Source of the DNA: Sophora flavescens
Taxonomy: Eukaryota > Streptophyta > Magnoliopsida > Fabales > Fabaceae
Direction: 5' to 3'
Length of the DNA stretch: 64,000 nt
Assembly (NCBI GenBank): GCA_030762895.1
Contig: CM061063.1
Location: 215,800,103 to 215,864,102 of the forward strand
Position numbers and translations under genes: made by a program. Of the stretch, positions 10,020-22,096 are shown one piece after another (the first letter of the stretch is position 1; each line of letters begins with the position of its first letter). The notes below the pieces were generated by a model. The model was not told the origin of the DNA and ran no database searches. It saw only the letters and a program-made list of their open reading frames with translations.

Positions 10020-11714
10020 TCCGGGCCCCTGCATTATTTTGTTTAGAGTTCTAGTTAGTAGTTCGATATGGTTGTACATTATAGCTAGCTAGAAACTCTG
10101 TTTACTGACCTTTCACTGGCAAACTTGGAATACTGTATATATATATATTGTATGTTATTGCTTTAACTTTCATGTTTGATTGTGAATGGATCAACATGGA
10201 GAGCCCAGGTTGGATGAGGATGGGGCCGAAACTAGCCATGCTGTGAGGCGGGTAGTAGAGAGATGGAAAGAGGCAAGGAATTCAACTGAAAGCATGGGGT
10301 CCGCTTGGACCCCCTTGGGATAAAAATTTCTATCCTTGCTCTTTTCTATTCTTTCTCCTTTTGTTTTGTTTTCTTTTCCTTTTTCCTTCTGTTTTTGGTT
10401 GTCGCTCTTGAATAATTTGAGAAGATCAAGAGTATGTGTATGAATGTGTGTCGGCAAGCTTGTTGGATTTTAATAAAATTTAGCATAGATTGGTTACATG
10501 AATTATTTTGACCATTGATGATTTCCCCCTAGGTTCTGAAAATATAAAAATTGATCCCCATGTGAAAAATTGAAAACTGAACTTTGAGAATTTTATTGTG
10601 ATTGCTTGATTTATGACAAGTTTAGGGTGAGGGGGTGCACACACTAGGAATTGTATCTCGGTCAAACAAATTGCAAAAATGTCCAGGTGAGGATTTGAGC
10701 CTCCAACTTTGTTTTTGATTGTGTGGATCACTTTTAAGTTGCACTTTCCCGAATTTGCTTGAATCTCTTCATGGTTTGCATGTTTATGTGTTGCATCAAA
10801 TGATTTAGGCAATGTTCTTTGAATAACTACTTGGCCTAAAAAGAACCATCCCTAATGCAAGTTCCCTAGTTAGGCACATTGAGCCTAATTAGCCTATTGT
10901 TTCTTGATGACCTTATTTTATAAGCCAAAATCTGGAAAAACCATGTTAACCCAATCTTAGGATTAGGAGAGCATGGAGACTGAGCAAGAGAAGGGTCGTA
11001 AGAAACTAAGTTTGGGGTGGCTACAAGGTCTGATATGTTGTTATGGGTTAAGAAAAAGAAAAAAATAAAGGTTGAAACCCAAGGCAAAAAGAAAAAAAAG
11101 GAAGAAAAGAAAAAAAAAATTGCCAAAAGAAAAGGGGCAAAACAAAAAGCTTAGCAAGGGAAGGGCTATAGTAACCCAAGGCAAAAAAGAAAAAATGAAA
11201 AAAGGAATTGAGTGGAGATTCAATGTGTCAAATGCTCATGCTCTCTTAGTTCCTAGGGACTTAAGCCTAGTATCCTTGAATATCCTACTCTTAGCCAGGC
11301 CCCATTACAACCCTTAAAAGACCTTTTGATGTTGCATGCATGTTTTCGTGGGAACTATTTTTGAGATGAAAATCAAATTCATGGGAAGTGCTCTTGATAT
11401 GTGAAATTGAGTGAAAAGTTGATAGCCTAGACGAATTTGAGTGAATGAGTGAAATTTTACATACCCTTGTGAGGAAGGCAATTGTTTGAAATTGGTGATC
11501 TCCCTTTTGTGTGTGACTTTGATCCTCAACTTAGATTAATGATTGCATGAATGATGAAGTTCTCAATTGTTTAAAGTAAATGAATGTGGGGATTACATTG
11601 ATGCAAGGGGGGAAATCATTGAAGAAAAACTGTTTTGTTTAGATTGCATGAAATTTGTGCGAAATTGATTAGATCCTTTAAGCTTGCCAAGTCTTGAGTC
11701 ATTTTGAGTTTTAG
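10020..11714 (+). other. Non-coding 3' internal region of the Athila-like element
   Basis: I find no credible gene. It holds a short TA repeat (10136-10150) and a strongly purine-rich A/G tract (about 11048-11210). Spurious ORFs here match nothing I know. Confidence 0.7.
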
Positions 11715-11748
11715 CTTGCTTGGGGACAAGCAAGGTTTAAGTTTGGGG
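11715..11748 (+). promoter_or_regulatory. Hairpin plus polypurine tract before the 3' LTR
   Basis: CTTGCTTGGGGACAAGCAAG (11715-11734) is a perfect 8-bp stem with a GGGA loop. It is followed by TTTAAGTTTGGGG (11736-11748), the plus-strand primer tract, immediately before the TG of the LTR. Confidence 0.75.
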
Positions 11749-13157
11749 TGTTTGATAAGCCTCTGACTTATCTAGTTTTATAACTAGTAAGACTGTGGTT
11801 TATGTGCTAATTAATCGAGTTCAATCTCCTTTTCGCCCAAATTTGGCCTTGTTTTGTTCCTAAGTTAGACTTTGACTCGGTTTATGTATTTTTAGTAGTT
11901 TTTAGTCTATTTGGAGTAGAATTACGCTTTTTATTTCATTTTATGTTTCATGTTAGAAGTGAAGCTCCTAGAGTCAAGGAAAATCAAGAAAACAGTGGAA
12001 ATTTCCATTCTGGAGATACTCGCCCCGCGAGAGGAAGCTCGCCCCGCGAGCCTGAAGACCAGCTGAGCAGCAACAGTCATCATTTCTGTCTCACCTCGTG
12101 AATAATGAAGACCCTAGAGGACAGAGACCATCATGGCCTAGCTGTGTTGAAGGTAACGGCTGTGACAGACTAGGATTTGAAGCCTCGCCACGCGAAACAT
12201 ACTCTCGCCTCGCGAGAGTCCAATTTGAAAGCGTGCCATTTTTAATATTCGTGTCGCGAGAGGCTGCTCGTCTTGCGAGTACGCGCAGATTCTGAATCCT
12301 ATATATTGCTATTTTAGGGCATAATTAGGGAGCTTTTTGATTCTCCACTGTTTAGTAGCGTTTGGTGCCGAATTCCTTTTTTTTTGGAGCTGCGTCTCCT
12401 TCTTTTATTTTCTTATTTTACAATGGTGGTTATGTCCGATTGTTTGTGCGTTGTTACGAGCATGAGGAACTAATCTCCTCGTCTGAGGGATCAATGAAAC
12501 CACCCATGACGGTGTAGTGATTCGATGTGATGCATGTTTCTCTCCCTTTTCTCAATTTATGTTTTCCAATTCTGATTATATTGCGTTGATCATATGCATG
12601 CGTGATTGACTAGTTAAACGTGTCGAGGCTTAGGAGGCAATTCGCGTTTTAGAACTTGAATTGGGATCATCAATCGACTATTGCACGAGAGTGAGTAGGA
12701 GATCGGTGCAACCTTATAGGAATCGGATTTAATAGAGTTTGATGAATAGGGTTATGAGACCTAGTAAGTAATTAACTCAATCATTGAATACGTCCTATTG
12801 AGCACGACAGTGGATTTAGGAGAATTTGGGGGTCCTGGTTGACATTGTAATTGAATTTAGGGAAGAATCATCATCACTTGGGTACTATGCATGATTGGGT
12901 AGGTGGATTTGTGACCTTAGGCGTTTTAATTCCATATTTTAATTCTTGATTTGTAATTGATTTGTTAATTTGTGTTGATTTGAACTTGTGATCCTATTTT
13001 CTCTCTTCTCAACCACTTTCTGTTACTTGATCAAACATATCAAATTTCTGCAAATTAGTCGAATTGGTAGCCCAATCCTTGTGTTCGACCTCGGTAACTA
13101 CTTATCGTGTTATTTTATTACTTGCGACGACCCGGTACACTTGCCGGTGACTCAACA
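11749..13157 (+). repeat. 3' LTR of the Athila-like element (complete, 1,409 bp)
   Basis: It starts TGTTTGATAAGC after the polypurine tract and ends CTCAACA. It has five or six CTCGCGAG-type motifs at 12019-12288, a TATATATT at 12300-12307, and a 90-bp segment (13018-13107) absent from the other LTR. Its right edge cuts directly into gypsy B LTR sequence (CTTAAATACGTAACC). Confidence 0.9.
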
Positions 13158-13436
13158 CTTAAATACGTAACCGGTTGCACATCCGATCGTATTTTCTGAA
13201 GGTTTCACCCGAATAAAATATTTTATTTTATTTTATTTTATTTTATACTGGCAGTGAAAACGCAAACCGACTTTCGTCTGAATTTTCAATCGAAAATTTT
13301 TCTGTGACTTCATATGATAAGGTGGATTAGGAATATGATTTTATTTTATTAAACAAATATTTTCTAATTTCATATTCAAATATAATTACTTATATTTTAA
13401 TTGATTAAACAGTATAATGAAAATCAGGCTGTTACA
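13158..13436 (-). repeat. 3' LTR stub of gypsy B copy 1
   Basis: It matches 23836-24210 of the 5' LTR with an internal loss, and ends at TGTTACA (minus-strand start TGTAACAGCCTG). The remaining ~3.3 kb is missing where the Athila-like LTR joins at 13157. Confidence 0.85.
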
Positions 13437-13456
13437 TTACTACCCCTCTTAAAAGA
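13437..13456 (-). promoter_or_regulatory. Polypurine tract of gypsy B copy 1
   Basis: On the minus strand, TTTTAAGAGGGGTAGTAA lies directly before the TGTAACA of the LTR. It is the usual chromovirus plus-strand priming tract. Confidence 0.8.
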
Positions 13457-13483
13457 AAATTCCGTCCTCGGAATTTACATACC

Positions 13484-15835
13484 TCAGAAAAGATGTGGAT
13501 ATTGTTGTTGCATATCCGCCTCATGTTCCCAAGTTGCATCTCCAGTAGTTTCAACCCATATGACCTTAACCAAAGGAATCTGTCTACCACGAAGCTCCTT
13601 AATCCGTCTATCTGCGATCCTCACAGGTAAGGCCTCATGCTATAGGTTCTCTCGCAGTTGTATCGACTCAGACTCAATCACATGAGATGGATTAGGATAG
13701 TACTTTCTCAACTGAGAAACATGAAAGACGTCATGAATGTTGGAAAGATTTGGTGGCATGGCAATTTGGTAAGCTACTGGACCAATTCGTCAAAGAATCT
13801 GAAAAGGTCCCATGAAACGAGGAGTAAGTTTTCTAGATTTGATAGCTCTGCCAATTCCAGTTTTCCGAGTAACTCTCAAGAATATGTGATCACCTTCCTG
13901 GAATTCTAATGGTCTCCTCCTCTTGTCACTGTAGCTCCTTTGCCTATCCCGTGCTTCCTTCATCTTTTCCCTTATCTTCCTGACTTGTTCCGTAGTCTGT
14001 TGTACCATATCCAGACCCAAAACTTGGTTCTCACCAGTCTCATACCAACATAATGGGGTCCTACACTTTCTGCCGTACAGAGCCTCATACGGTGCCATTC
14101 CTATACTATTGTGGAAACTGTTGTTATAAGTAAATTCAATCAATGGCAAGAACTCATCCCAACTGCCAGTGTGTTCCAACATGCAAGCTCTCAATAGATC
14201 CTCCAATGATTAAATTGTCCTCTCTGATTGCCCATCGGTTTGGGGATGATAGGCAGAACTCATTCTCAATTTCGTTCCCAAGGCATGTTGCAATTGTTTC
14301 CAAAATTGAGAGGTAAATCTTGGATCTCGATCTGAGACAATGCTTGATGGCACACCATGCAATCTAACCACTTCGCTGATGTAAATCTGGGTTAACTTTT
14401 CTAATTTATCACCTTCTCTAATAGGTAATAAGTGAGCACACTTCGTCAACCTATCAATGATAACCCAAATCGCATCATGCTTCTTAGGAGTTCATGGTAA
14501 TCCGGCCACGAAATCCATAGCTATACTATCCCATTTCCATTCTGGGATATCTAAAGATTGTAATAATCTTGCTGGTTTCTGATGTTCAATCTTCGCCTTT
14601 TGACACACCAAGCAAGATAAAACATACTCTGCTACTTCCTTCTTCATTCTGGTCCACCAAAACATTTTCCTCAAATCTTGATACATCTTTGTGGATCCAG
14701 GATGAAAAATCAACTTACTCTTGTGTGCTTCTTTCAAAATCATCGTCCTAAGTTCTGCATACTCTGGCACATATATCCTATCCTTAAACCTTAACACACC
14801 ATCTGCTCCCCTAGTGAACTCAGAAACTTTACCCCCGTCTATCCCCTTACTAATCTCCCGAAGGTATAGATCCCGAACTTGCTTATCTTTAAGATCTTTC
14901 AAGAAATCACTACTAATAATGACCATACTTAAGCAAACTTTATCTTTTTGTAATTCCATTCATATGCTCAGATCTTTGAATTGTTCAAGCAATTCTAACT
15001 CCTTAACCATCATTGCGGATACATGCAAGGACTTCCTACTTAAGGCATCTGCTACCACATTGGCCTTACCAGGGTGGTACAATAACTCAAAATCGTACTT
15101 TTTACGAACTCCATCCACCTCCACTGCCTCATATTCAATTCCTTTTGATCGAATAGGTACTTCAGGCTCTTATGGTCACTGAAAACATTAAACCTTGCTC
15201 CATACAAAAAGTGTCGCCATATCTTTAATGCAAACACTATTGCTGCTAACTCCAAATCATGAGTCGGATAATTCCTCTCATGAATCCTCAACTGTCGGGA
15301 AGCATAAGAGACAACTCTTCCCTCTTGCATCAGAACACAACCTAAACCTTGGTATGACGCATCACAGTATATATCAAACTGTCCTAGAGGGTCTGGTAAA
15401 ATCAACACAGATGATGTAGTCAACCTTTCCTTCAACTTTTGAAAACTCTGCTCACACTTGTCCGTCCATACAAAAGTTGTATCCTTTCTCGTTAACTGCA
15501 TCATGGACAATGCAATCTTCGAGAATCCCTCTACGAACCTCCGATAATATCCAGCAAGTCCTAAGAAACTCCATACTTCACTCACTGACTTTGGTCGTTC
15601 CCATTTAAGAACTGCCTCAACCTTAGCTGGATCTACGGCTATTCCTTCTTTATTAATCACATGCCCTTGCACTTCTTCCAGCCAAAACTCATACTTGCAA
15701 AGTTTGGCATAAAGTTGCCTATCCTTTAAGACTCACAATACCAAACTCAAATGTTCCTCATGCTCTTCCCACGTACCATGATTCTGGTGAAAGAAATCAT
15801 CTGCTCCAATTAGTATGACATATAATACTACATAA
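13484..15835 (-). pseudogene. pol: pol fragment (RT end, RNase H, integrase, chromodomain) of gypsy B copy 1
   Basis: Order on the minus strand: the end of RT (HEEHLSLVL ... GHVINKEGIAVDPAKVEAV), the RNase H domain (LPDPLGQFDIYCDASYQGLG, FSDHKSLKYLF), an integrase HHCC finger (C-x2-C in LSCLVCQKAK), the integrase core (WVIIDRLTK, VSDRDPRFTS, HPQTDGQSER for the D, D, E residues), GPF-type tail (RKLTPRFMGPF) and a CR-type chromodomain ending QQQYPHLF with TGA at 13484-13486. Breaks: TGA after LSLVL (~15735; CGA in copy 2), a frameshift near 15095, TGA after AGLP (~14490), and TAA after QSERTI (~14208). The last two are shared with copy 2. The FLG of RT is reduced by a 6-bp deletion here only. 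Confidence 0.88.
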
Positions 15836-15994
15836 GCAAGTATATAAATACCATATGCCATACTAATATTAACTTTTGTATTAGGTTTGGACACTCTACC
15901 CCACTTCTAAACATAGTCTAAATCCGATGTGGATTCAACTAGACACGGCCAGTAACAATACCCTAACTCTTAGCAGTCCGATCAGAATCAAACT

Positions 15995-16006
15995 GCTCTG
16001 ATACCC
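15995..16006 (-). promoter_or_regulatory. Primer binding site, tRNA-iMet type (gypsy B copy 1)
   Basis: On the minus strand the LTR end ...GTGTCTCA is followed by TTGGGTATCAGAGC, which matches the initiator-Met PBS TGGTATCAGAGC with one extra G. Confidence 0.75.
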
Positions 16007-16703
16007 AATGAGACACCCCATTGTGCCCCTTTGTGTCATTTAGTTTAAAACCTCATTATTTAATTACTTAATCGCACACTTAACGTGAAAATTTCGTAAA
16101 AATTAAAACTTAATTTCTTAAGCAAATAGATTCATATAGAACAGAATATGAAAACATAAATATATTAAACATACTTAAAGCATCAGAGTTATCAAAACAC
16201 TGTTTCAGGGCATCCCATCAATAGGATCCCGAACTGGTGCATACTTATACAAAACATAAGCGGAAAGGTAAAGCTTCACGACACAGACGCACCGGCCATA
16301 ACTAACTAGACCCTAATCACCATGGGTCACAGCTCGTCCTCCGGCAACTGGTTCGTAGGGAGTTCCATCCAACTCCTCCTGGTTACGTTCATCCATAGGG
16401 TCTTCTCGCACGGTTCCACAAGGAGACAAAATACAACATACAGAAATATACAGGGGATAAGAAACAGTTCTATCATCAAAAGTGGAAAAGAGTCATAGTA
16501 AACTATACAGTAATTATCACAGACACAACATCAGTCAAGTCATCCATCTTCCGTAAAATTATTATATCCATCCTACTCTCACTCCTGCAACTAAAACTTG
16601 ATACTGAAAATGGCTATGGTTTCCCTATCATAGTTATGGTTATCAGTCAGTTGTCCAAGCGACACGTCCCATTCCCGTTGCACATCCTTAGTCATGGTGA
16701 GAA

Positions 16704-16940
16704 TGCTCATGCAAAGCAATAACACTATAGCTGCACATTAAACCCGGTGCACACCCCGGACCGTGGGTGCTCATGCAAAGCAATGACATTATAGCTGCAT
16801 GATGATCCCAGTGCACACCTTCACCATGGTAAGAATGCTCACGCAAAGCGTGACACTACAGCTGCACGATGATCCCGGTGCACACCTCGTCCACTCCCAG
16901 CGGTGCTCATGCAAAGCAATGACACTCGTAGCTGCACAAG
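16704..16940 (-). repeat. Four tandem 64-68 bp repeats in the gypsy B LTR
   Basis: The block TGCTCATGCAAAG begins at 16704, 16768, 16836 (with ACGC) and 16904; each unit carries TAGCTGCA and GGTGCACACC. The array is also present in copy 2 LTRs (about 53090-53320 and 59305-59540). Confidence 0.88.
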
Positions 16941-18577
16941 TTAAGTTTACCCTTTGGACGGTCCCACAAGGACTCCGGGTCTTGTATATGTCCCACATAC
17001 GGTAATAGAAACAACACAACTTATGAACCTCGCAGACTCCTATGGTCATAACCTAGTGCCTGAACCTCTCATCAAGACCTCAACACATGCTCTATGTCAC
17101 AACACCTCTTTAACCTATTTCATGTAGGTTAGGCACCTCTAAAAATCATCATGATCCTCACGCCCAAAACAACTCATCTCTTAGACCACATATATATCTT
17201 CGCTTAATCCACTAAGCATAAAGTAAATACCACACAGATCATGCATAACATCAAGTCAATCAAAGATATTTCAAAACATCAATATAGCACTAAATTAGTT
17301 CAATAAAGGTAATAAAACTCAAATCAACCATCAAGAATATAAAGATCAACCTAATTTCAATAAACCTACAATCCCCGAATCGCCATTGGTTTTTCATAAA
17401 AGGTTTCCAATGTGATTTTGGTCTTATCGATTACTCGACTACTAGTAGGGTTTAGGTCACCCTACATAATTATTATATAATCTACTACTTATCCATTCCG
17501 ACGATAGGTTGATTCTTTCCCCCACCTGGGTTATCACCTAACTCCCGAACTCGAAGCTCCTCATCGTCACACCACAAAGTATTAACTCCACCTTCTGTGA
17601 AGGTAAGGAGATTAGATACTCGAAGAGGTATACCACGAACGTCCTCGTTTCCTCCGAGATGGAAGTCTAAGGTTACAAAACATGAAATCATGAGTTAAAA
17701 CTCAATCAAAGAACACTAACCACAAGGTATAGGTTCGGTTCATACAATAAACTAGGATTAGGGGTTTCCGAAATTTATGCGACTCTTGGATTTATGATCC
17801 TTAAGTGCTAGAAGTTTCCAAAACACATGCAACTTAGGGATTTATGATCCTTAAGTGCTAGGAGTTTAAAACAAGATTACTTTAAACAAAGTTGAACAAA
17901 AATCCCACCAAGTTACACTTGATGGAGATTCGGCCTTGACCAATAAGATAGGCTAGGAACATTTAAACTTTCCAATCTCTTTGGTTTAGCATCCATTAAT
18001 AGTAAGGAGCTCAAAACCATGATCACTTTGGAAAATGAAAAACGAAACACCCTAGGTCCATAACCTTTAAGATTCAGCCATCCTTGGGTTTTCATGATAG
18101 AAATCTTTAAATTTTCCAATCTCTTAGACCTTTTAGCATCCAATAACTTATGGAGCTCAAGTCTATGATCATTGTGACACCCTAAAACCTGGCATCACAT
18201 GGTTACTCATTTGCGGAAAAGGTACTTATTTAAAACGCTGGTCGCCTTCGGAAATATAACCTCTGTTAGAAGGGTTACCGAAAAAGGGTACTTATTTTTT
18301 TTTTTGTAAGCGGTAGTTAAGAAACAATGATGAACACTCAGAACATGTGAATAAACATCGTACATATCAATAGATAGCCGACCCACTTGGGATCTTAAGT
18401 TTCTGGTTACAAAACAGGCCTTATCGAACTGGCCAACTCACATTGTTACAAAAAAACTGAAGAGGTAAGTAAAAGATTTTCATCACACTGGGACTGGGGA
18501 AGATCGGGCATAAGGATCAAAAGAAGGCTCCAGAAGCCAAGGGACCATCAGGGTAAACTCCAAAAATCAACGATGAA

Positions 18578-19081
18578 CTATCCATATCTCCTGCACTCGG
18601 AGTGACCGCAGGAGCTACCTTCAGACGAGGAACCACTTGCCGGATCGATAACTTCGCCGCCATCATCGATGATCATGTCGTCGTCGTCAAGATCTTGTGG
18701 GTGGTACTCGGGCTCCTCTTCCTCCTCCTCCTCAATCTCTATGAATTCGTCGGGGTCTTCCTCCGGATCCTCTTCGGGATCCTCCTCCTCCACTGGATCT
18801 TCTTCGAGTGGTGCGACTGGGTCAAGGTGCTCGTGAAGAAGTCCGGTGGCCTGCAGAGTGTGGAGGTAGAACCATGGAGGTGGAAGTGCCACAGTCCGAG
18901 ACTCGACTGTGTGGATCCTCCGTATAGGCACTCCGTTTGCATTAGTCTCAGTCGTCGTGATTGGTCCCTGGTAGGTTGCAGTCGTTGCTCCTTCGTGAAT
19001 GGTCCAACTCCCCGCTGCCCCAGCATGGTCGAAGACCTCATTCCTCGATCTCGTTGGTGCCAGAGGGACTTCCGGATCCAT
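18578..19081 (-). CDS. Hypothetical acidic ORF inside the nested LTR
   Basis: 167 codons from ATG 19081. I do not recognise the protein. The N-terminus is neutral (MDPEVPLAPTRSRNEV). The C-terminal half is extremely acidic, with repeated EEDP steps, a run of Glu and DLDDDDMI, and no membrane segment or signal peptide. It lies near the 3' end of the LTR, i.e. in the R/U5 or leader part of a transcript. The gybsy B LTR has a possibly related short stretch near 16300-16440 that is not open over the same length. It may be a leader ORF or chance low-complexity coding. Confidence 0.3.
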   Translation of the reverse strand: MDPEVPLAPTRSRNEVFDHAGAAGSWTIHEGATTATYQGPITTTETNANGVPIRRIHTVESRTVALPPPWFYLHTLQATGLLHEHLDPVAPLEEDPVEEEDPEEDPEEDPDEFIEIEEEEEEEPEYHPQDLDDDDMIIDDGGEVIDPASGSSSEGSSCGHSECRRYG

Positions 19082-21054
19082 CTAAGAGTACGTGCGTTCC
19101 CAAAGCAAAGAGAAAAGAACAAGCATACATTTGTGCAAGAGTGAGATACCGTCATAAGATATATCCCACAAAAACCATATACACGATACATACATCACAG
19201 AATCATATACGCAGTTAAATCAAGCATATTCGCAATATATCAGTATTATATCAAAGGGCATCAAACCCGCACAGCCAATCTTTCGAAAAGATGCATGGCA
19301 CTTCAAAATCAGGCTCTAACTTAATCTCATGAGATATCAACACTATTTCTTTTCACTGAATCATCATTAGAGTTGGTCAAGCTCTAGCCCACCTGGGCAG
19401 TTACCCCCTTACCCTTATGCATTAAGGTCTCAGGACGGGTAACGTCACATGTGCCTCTTAACTCGGTTTACATGGACAGACTCCCAGATACCACCTTGTA
19501 TCTGATTTAATCATCAATAGCATGTCTGCTTTGGGAAATGCACCTGATAAAATATTTTATTGAAAGGATTTCTTTGTGTTCATTCTTTTCACTGTCGCTG
19601 CTCAAAGCTAACGACTTAATCATCATTTCCCCATCACTTGAGAACTCAGAAGCATAGGACTCATAGTCCGAATACTCAATCACAATGCCCAAGACCGTGG
19701 CCGCAGTCAAGGGTTATGGTCGTAGAAAACAACCTTCACCTTTAATCATAATCATCACACGCGGTTAGAAGACACAGTCCAACACAACGTGATTAGGACC
19801 CAAGTCCCTAATATCATAGCCAGGACTCGTAGTCCCGAATTAACACTGATCCAAGATCACGTGTACATCACTGAATACTAGAGGCGACGTCTCGCGTACT
19901 AGATTCACTTTCATAAGTACTTATTTTTCGTTCAGTGAAAAAAAACAAATCCAAAACCGAATCCTCGATAACCTATCTAGGTTATCGGAAAGTTTCTAAA
20001 ATGTTTAGGAAAAACCTTTTCTTTGAAAATCCTTTTATAAAGCATCTATGAAATTCTTTTATCTTTGAAATATTTCCCCTAATAGGATATTGCCAAATAT
20101 TCTTGAAAGTTTTCACTTGAAGACACATAGTTCGAAAAGGATTTTCCTCTCGTATAACAATAGTACACCAAAATCATTTCAACATTTAAAACAAGTACTT
20201 TAAGTTTAAAGAGCTTTTGGAAAAGAATACCAATCCCTTCATATTCAAAGCTTATTAAGGTTTTTAATCCTTATTATGGTTGAGCACAGACGCACATCTG
20301 GCTTAGCAAACTTTCAATCAACAACAGTATATATCATCAGTTCAATGCTAATATCACAGTTGAAAGCAGTTCATCACATATATGCATTATATCATTTAGA
20401 ACAAGTACAGTTCAACATCCGATGATAGCACAACAGTTTAAGTATATCAAATAATCAAGTAAGCTCAATCATCATATAAGTATCCAGGTAAACACCTACA
20501 CATATGCATACAGTCATTGAATATCTTTAGGAAATCCCCTCTTACCTTAAGAAGGTAAGAGAATGTAAGAAAATAAACGGTTTCGCGGATGTTCTTCAAG
20601 GTTGGTTAGGAGGCAAATCTAGGTTTCACGACACAAGGTTAAATGGATTAGAACTCAATCAAGAACTTAGGGTTAGAAGTTTCCAAAACACATGCAACTT
20701 AGGGATTTATGATCCGCAAGTGCTAAGAGTTTAAAACACGATTACTTAAAACAAAGTTGAACAAAAATCCCACCAAGTTACACCTTGATGGAGATTCGGC
20801 CTTGATCAATAAAATAGGGTAGGAACATTTAAAATTTCCAATCTCTTCGGTTTAGCATCCATTAATAGTAAGGAGCTCAAAACCATGATCACTTTGGATA
20901 AATGAAAAACGAAACACCCTAGGTCCATAACCTTTAAGGTTCGGCCATCCTTGGGTTTTCCAATCTCTTAGACCCTTTTAGCATCCAAAAACTTATGGAG
21001 CTTGAGTCTTGATCATCTTGGAAACACCATATGATTATAAATAATTAAAGTATA

Positions 21055-21487
21055 ATATCATAAAGTAAATGGCATAATGTAAATGACATAAAGTAAATGG
21101 CTTAAAGTAAATGGCGTAAATATAAATGGCATAAAAGTAAATGGCATAATGTAAATATCATAAAGTAAATAGCATAAATATAAATGGCATAAAGTAAATG
21201 ACATAATGTAAATGACATAAAGTAAATAGCATAAATATAAGGTAAATGACATAATGGAAATGACATAAAGTAAATGACTTAAAGTAAATGGCATAAATAT
21301 AGATGGCATGAAGTAAATGACTTAAAGTAAATGGCATGAATATAAATGACATAAAGTAAATGACTTTAAGTAAATGGCATAAATATAAATGACATAAAGT
21401 AAATAGCACAAATATAAATGGTATAAGGTAAATGACATAATATAAATGGCATAAACATGAATGACATAAAAGTAAATGACATAAAGT
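21055..21487 (-). repeat. Minisatellite of TAAATGACATAAAG-type units in the nested LTR
   Basis: About 430 bp of variable 12-16 bp units (AAGTAAATGRCATAA, ATATAAATGGCATAA). The corresponding arrays in gypsy B LTRs (22780-22960, 54580-54770, 60795-60970) are two to three times shorter. The ORFs it produces are artefacts of the repeat. Confidence 0.9.
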
Positions 21488-22088
21488 AGAGTAAAATCTT
21501 TAAACTTTCCAATCACTTTAGACATAGCATCCTTTAACATAAAGGAGCCTTGGTCAATGATCATTTTGGGAAACAAATCTTGAAACTTTCCAATCACTTT
21601 AGACATAGCATCCTTTAACATAAAGGAGCCTTGGTCAATGATCATTTTGGAAAAACAAATCTTTAAATACAAACTCACACTTGTAAAAGTTGAAACAAAA
21701 TCCATCAAAACCATAGGTATGGTTCGGCCTCATTAAGAAGTAGAGGTTAGGAATCTTTGTTTTACACAACCTTTTAGTATGTTAAACTACAAGTAAATAC
21801 AAGGCCATAGAAATTGGTTTCAACTCAAAAGGAGTTTTCTACCATTTTTGAGAGATTTTTGAAGATAAAAGCTCATGAATGACATGAAGAAGAAACTTTA
21901 GAAAAAGATGAAGTTTTTAAAGAAAAGAATACATGAGAGTATTACCCTAAACAAGAGGAACAACTTTGATGAATAACACTTTGTGAAAAGAAGAGTAAAG
22001 ACAAGGGCTTTGGAAGCTTGAAGTGAAAAGATGAAAGCTTAAGATGAAGTAGAAGAAAGGAAAGTGTTTAAATGAGTTTGATAAGTGC

Positions 22089-22096
22089 TATTTATA
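22089..22096 (-). promoter_or_regulatory. TATA box of the nested LTR
   Basis: TATTTATA on the plus strand gives TATAAATA on the minus strand, the equivalent position to the gypsy B LTR TATA boxes. Confidence 0.5.

Larger units (their letters stand above)
1946..13157 (+). mobile_element. Athila-like Ty3/gypsy LTR retrotransposon, 5'-truncated and internally deleted
   Basis: Plus-strand order: LTR remnant (1946-3051), tRNA-Asp primer binding site (3058-3076), gag (3212-4615), aspartic protease (to ~5460), an RT-start/integrase-end fusion (5461-6201), a third ORF (7223-10019, interrupted), a polypurine tract (11736-11748) and a complete 3' LTR (11749-13157). The gag-protease-pol order and a late third ORF with the 'putative plant transposon protein' domain fit the Athila/Tat side of Ty3/gypsy. 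Most of RT, all RNase H and the integrase core are gone, so it cannot move unaided. No target-site duplication can be read: the left flank is an Ulp1 unit and the right flank is the inside of a different LTR. A later deletion or exchange must have removed the original left end. Confidence 0.87.

Noticed and set aside
13484..15835. Considered an endogenous pararetrovirus origin for the RT/RNase H fragment
   Set aside because: Integrase with DDE motifs, a chromodomain, LTRs and a polypurine tract identify a Ty3/gypsy chromovirus.
15693..16010. A tRNA gene near the primer binding site
   Set aside because: Only the 12-14 nt tRNA-complementary PBS is present; no cloverleaf or A/B boxes.
21055..21487. 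CRISPR-like regular repeats
   Set aside because: Units are 12-16 bp with no unique spacers, inside a plant LTR.
21058..21714. Several overlapping hydrophobic ORFs (CHLLYVIYIM-type repeats), also at 22769-22989, 54574-54847 and 60773-61070
   Set aside because: They arise from the TAAATGACATAA minisatellite read on the other strand; not membrane proteins.
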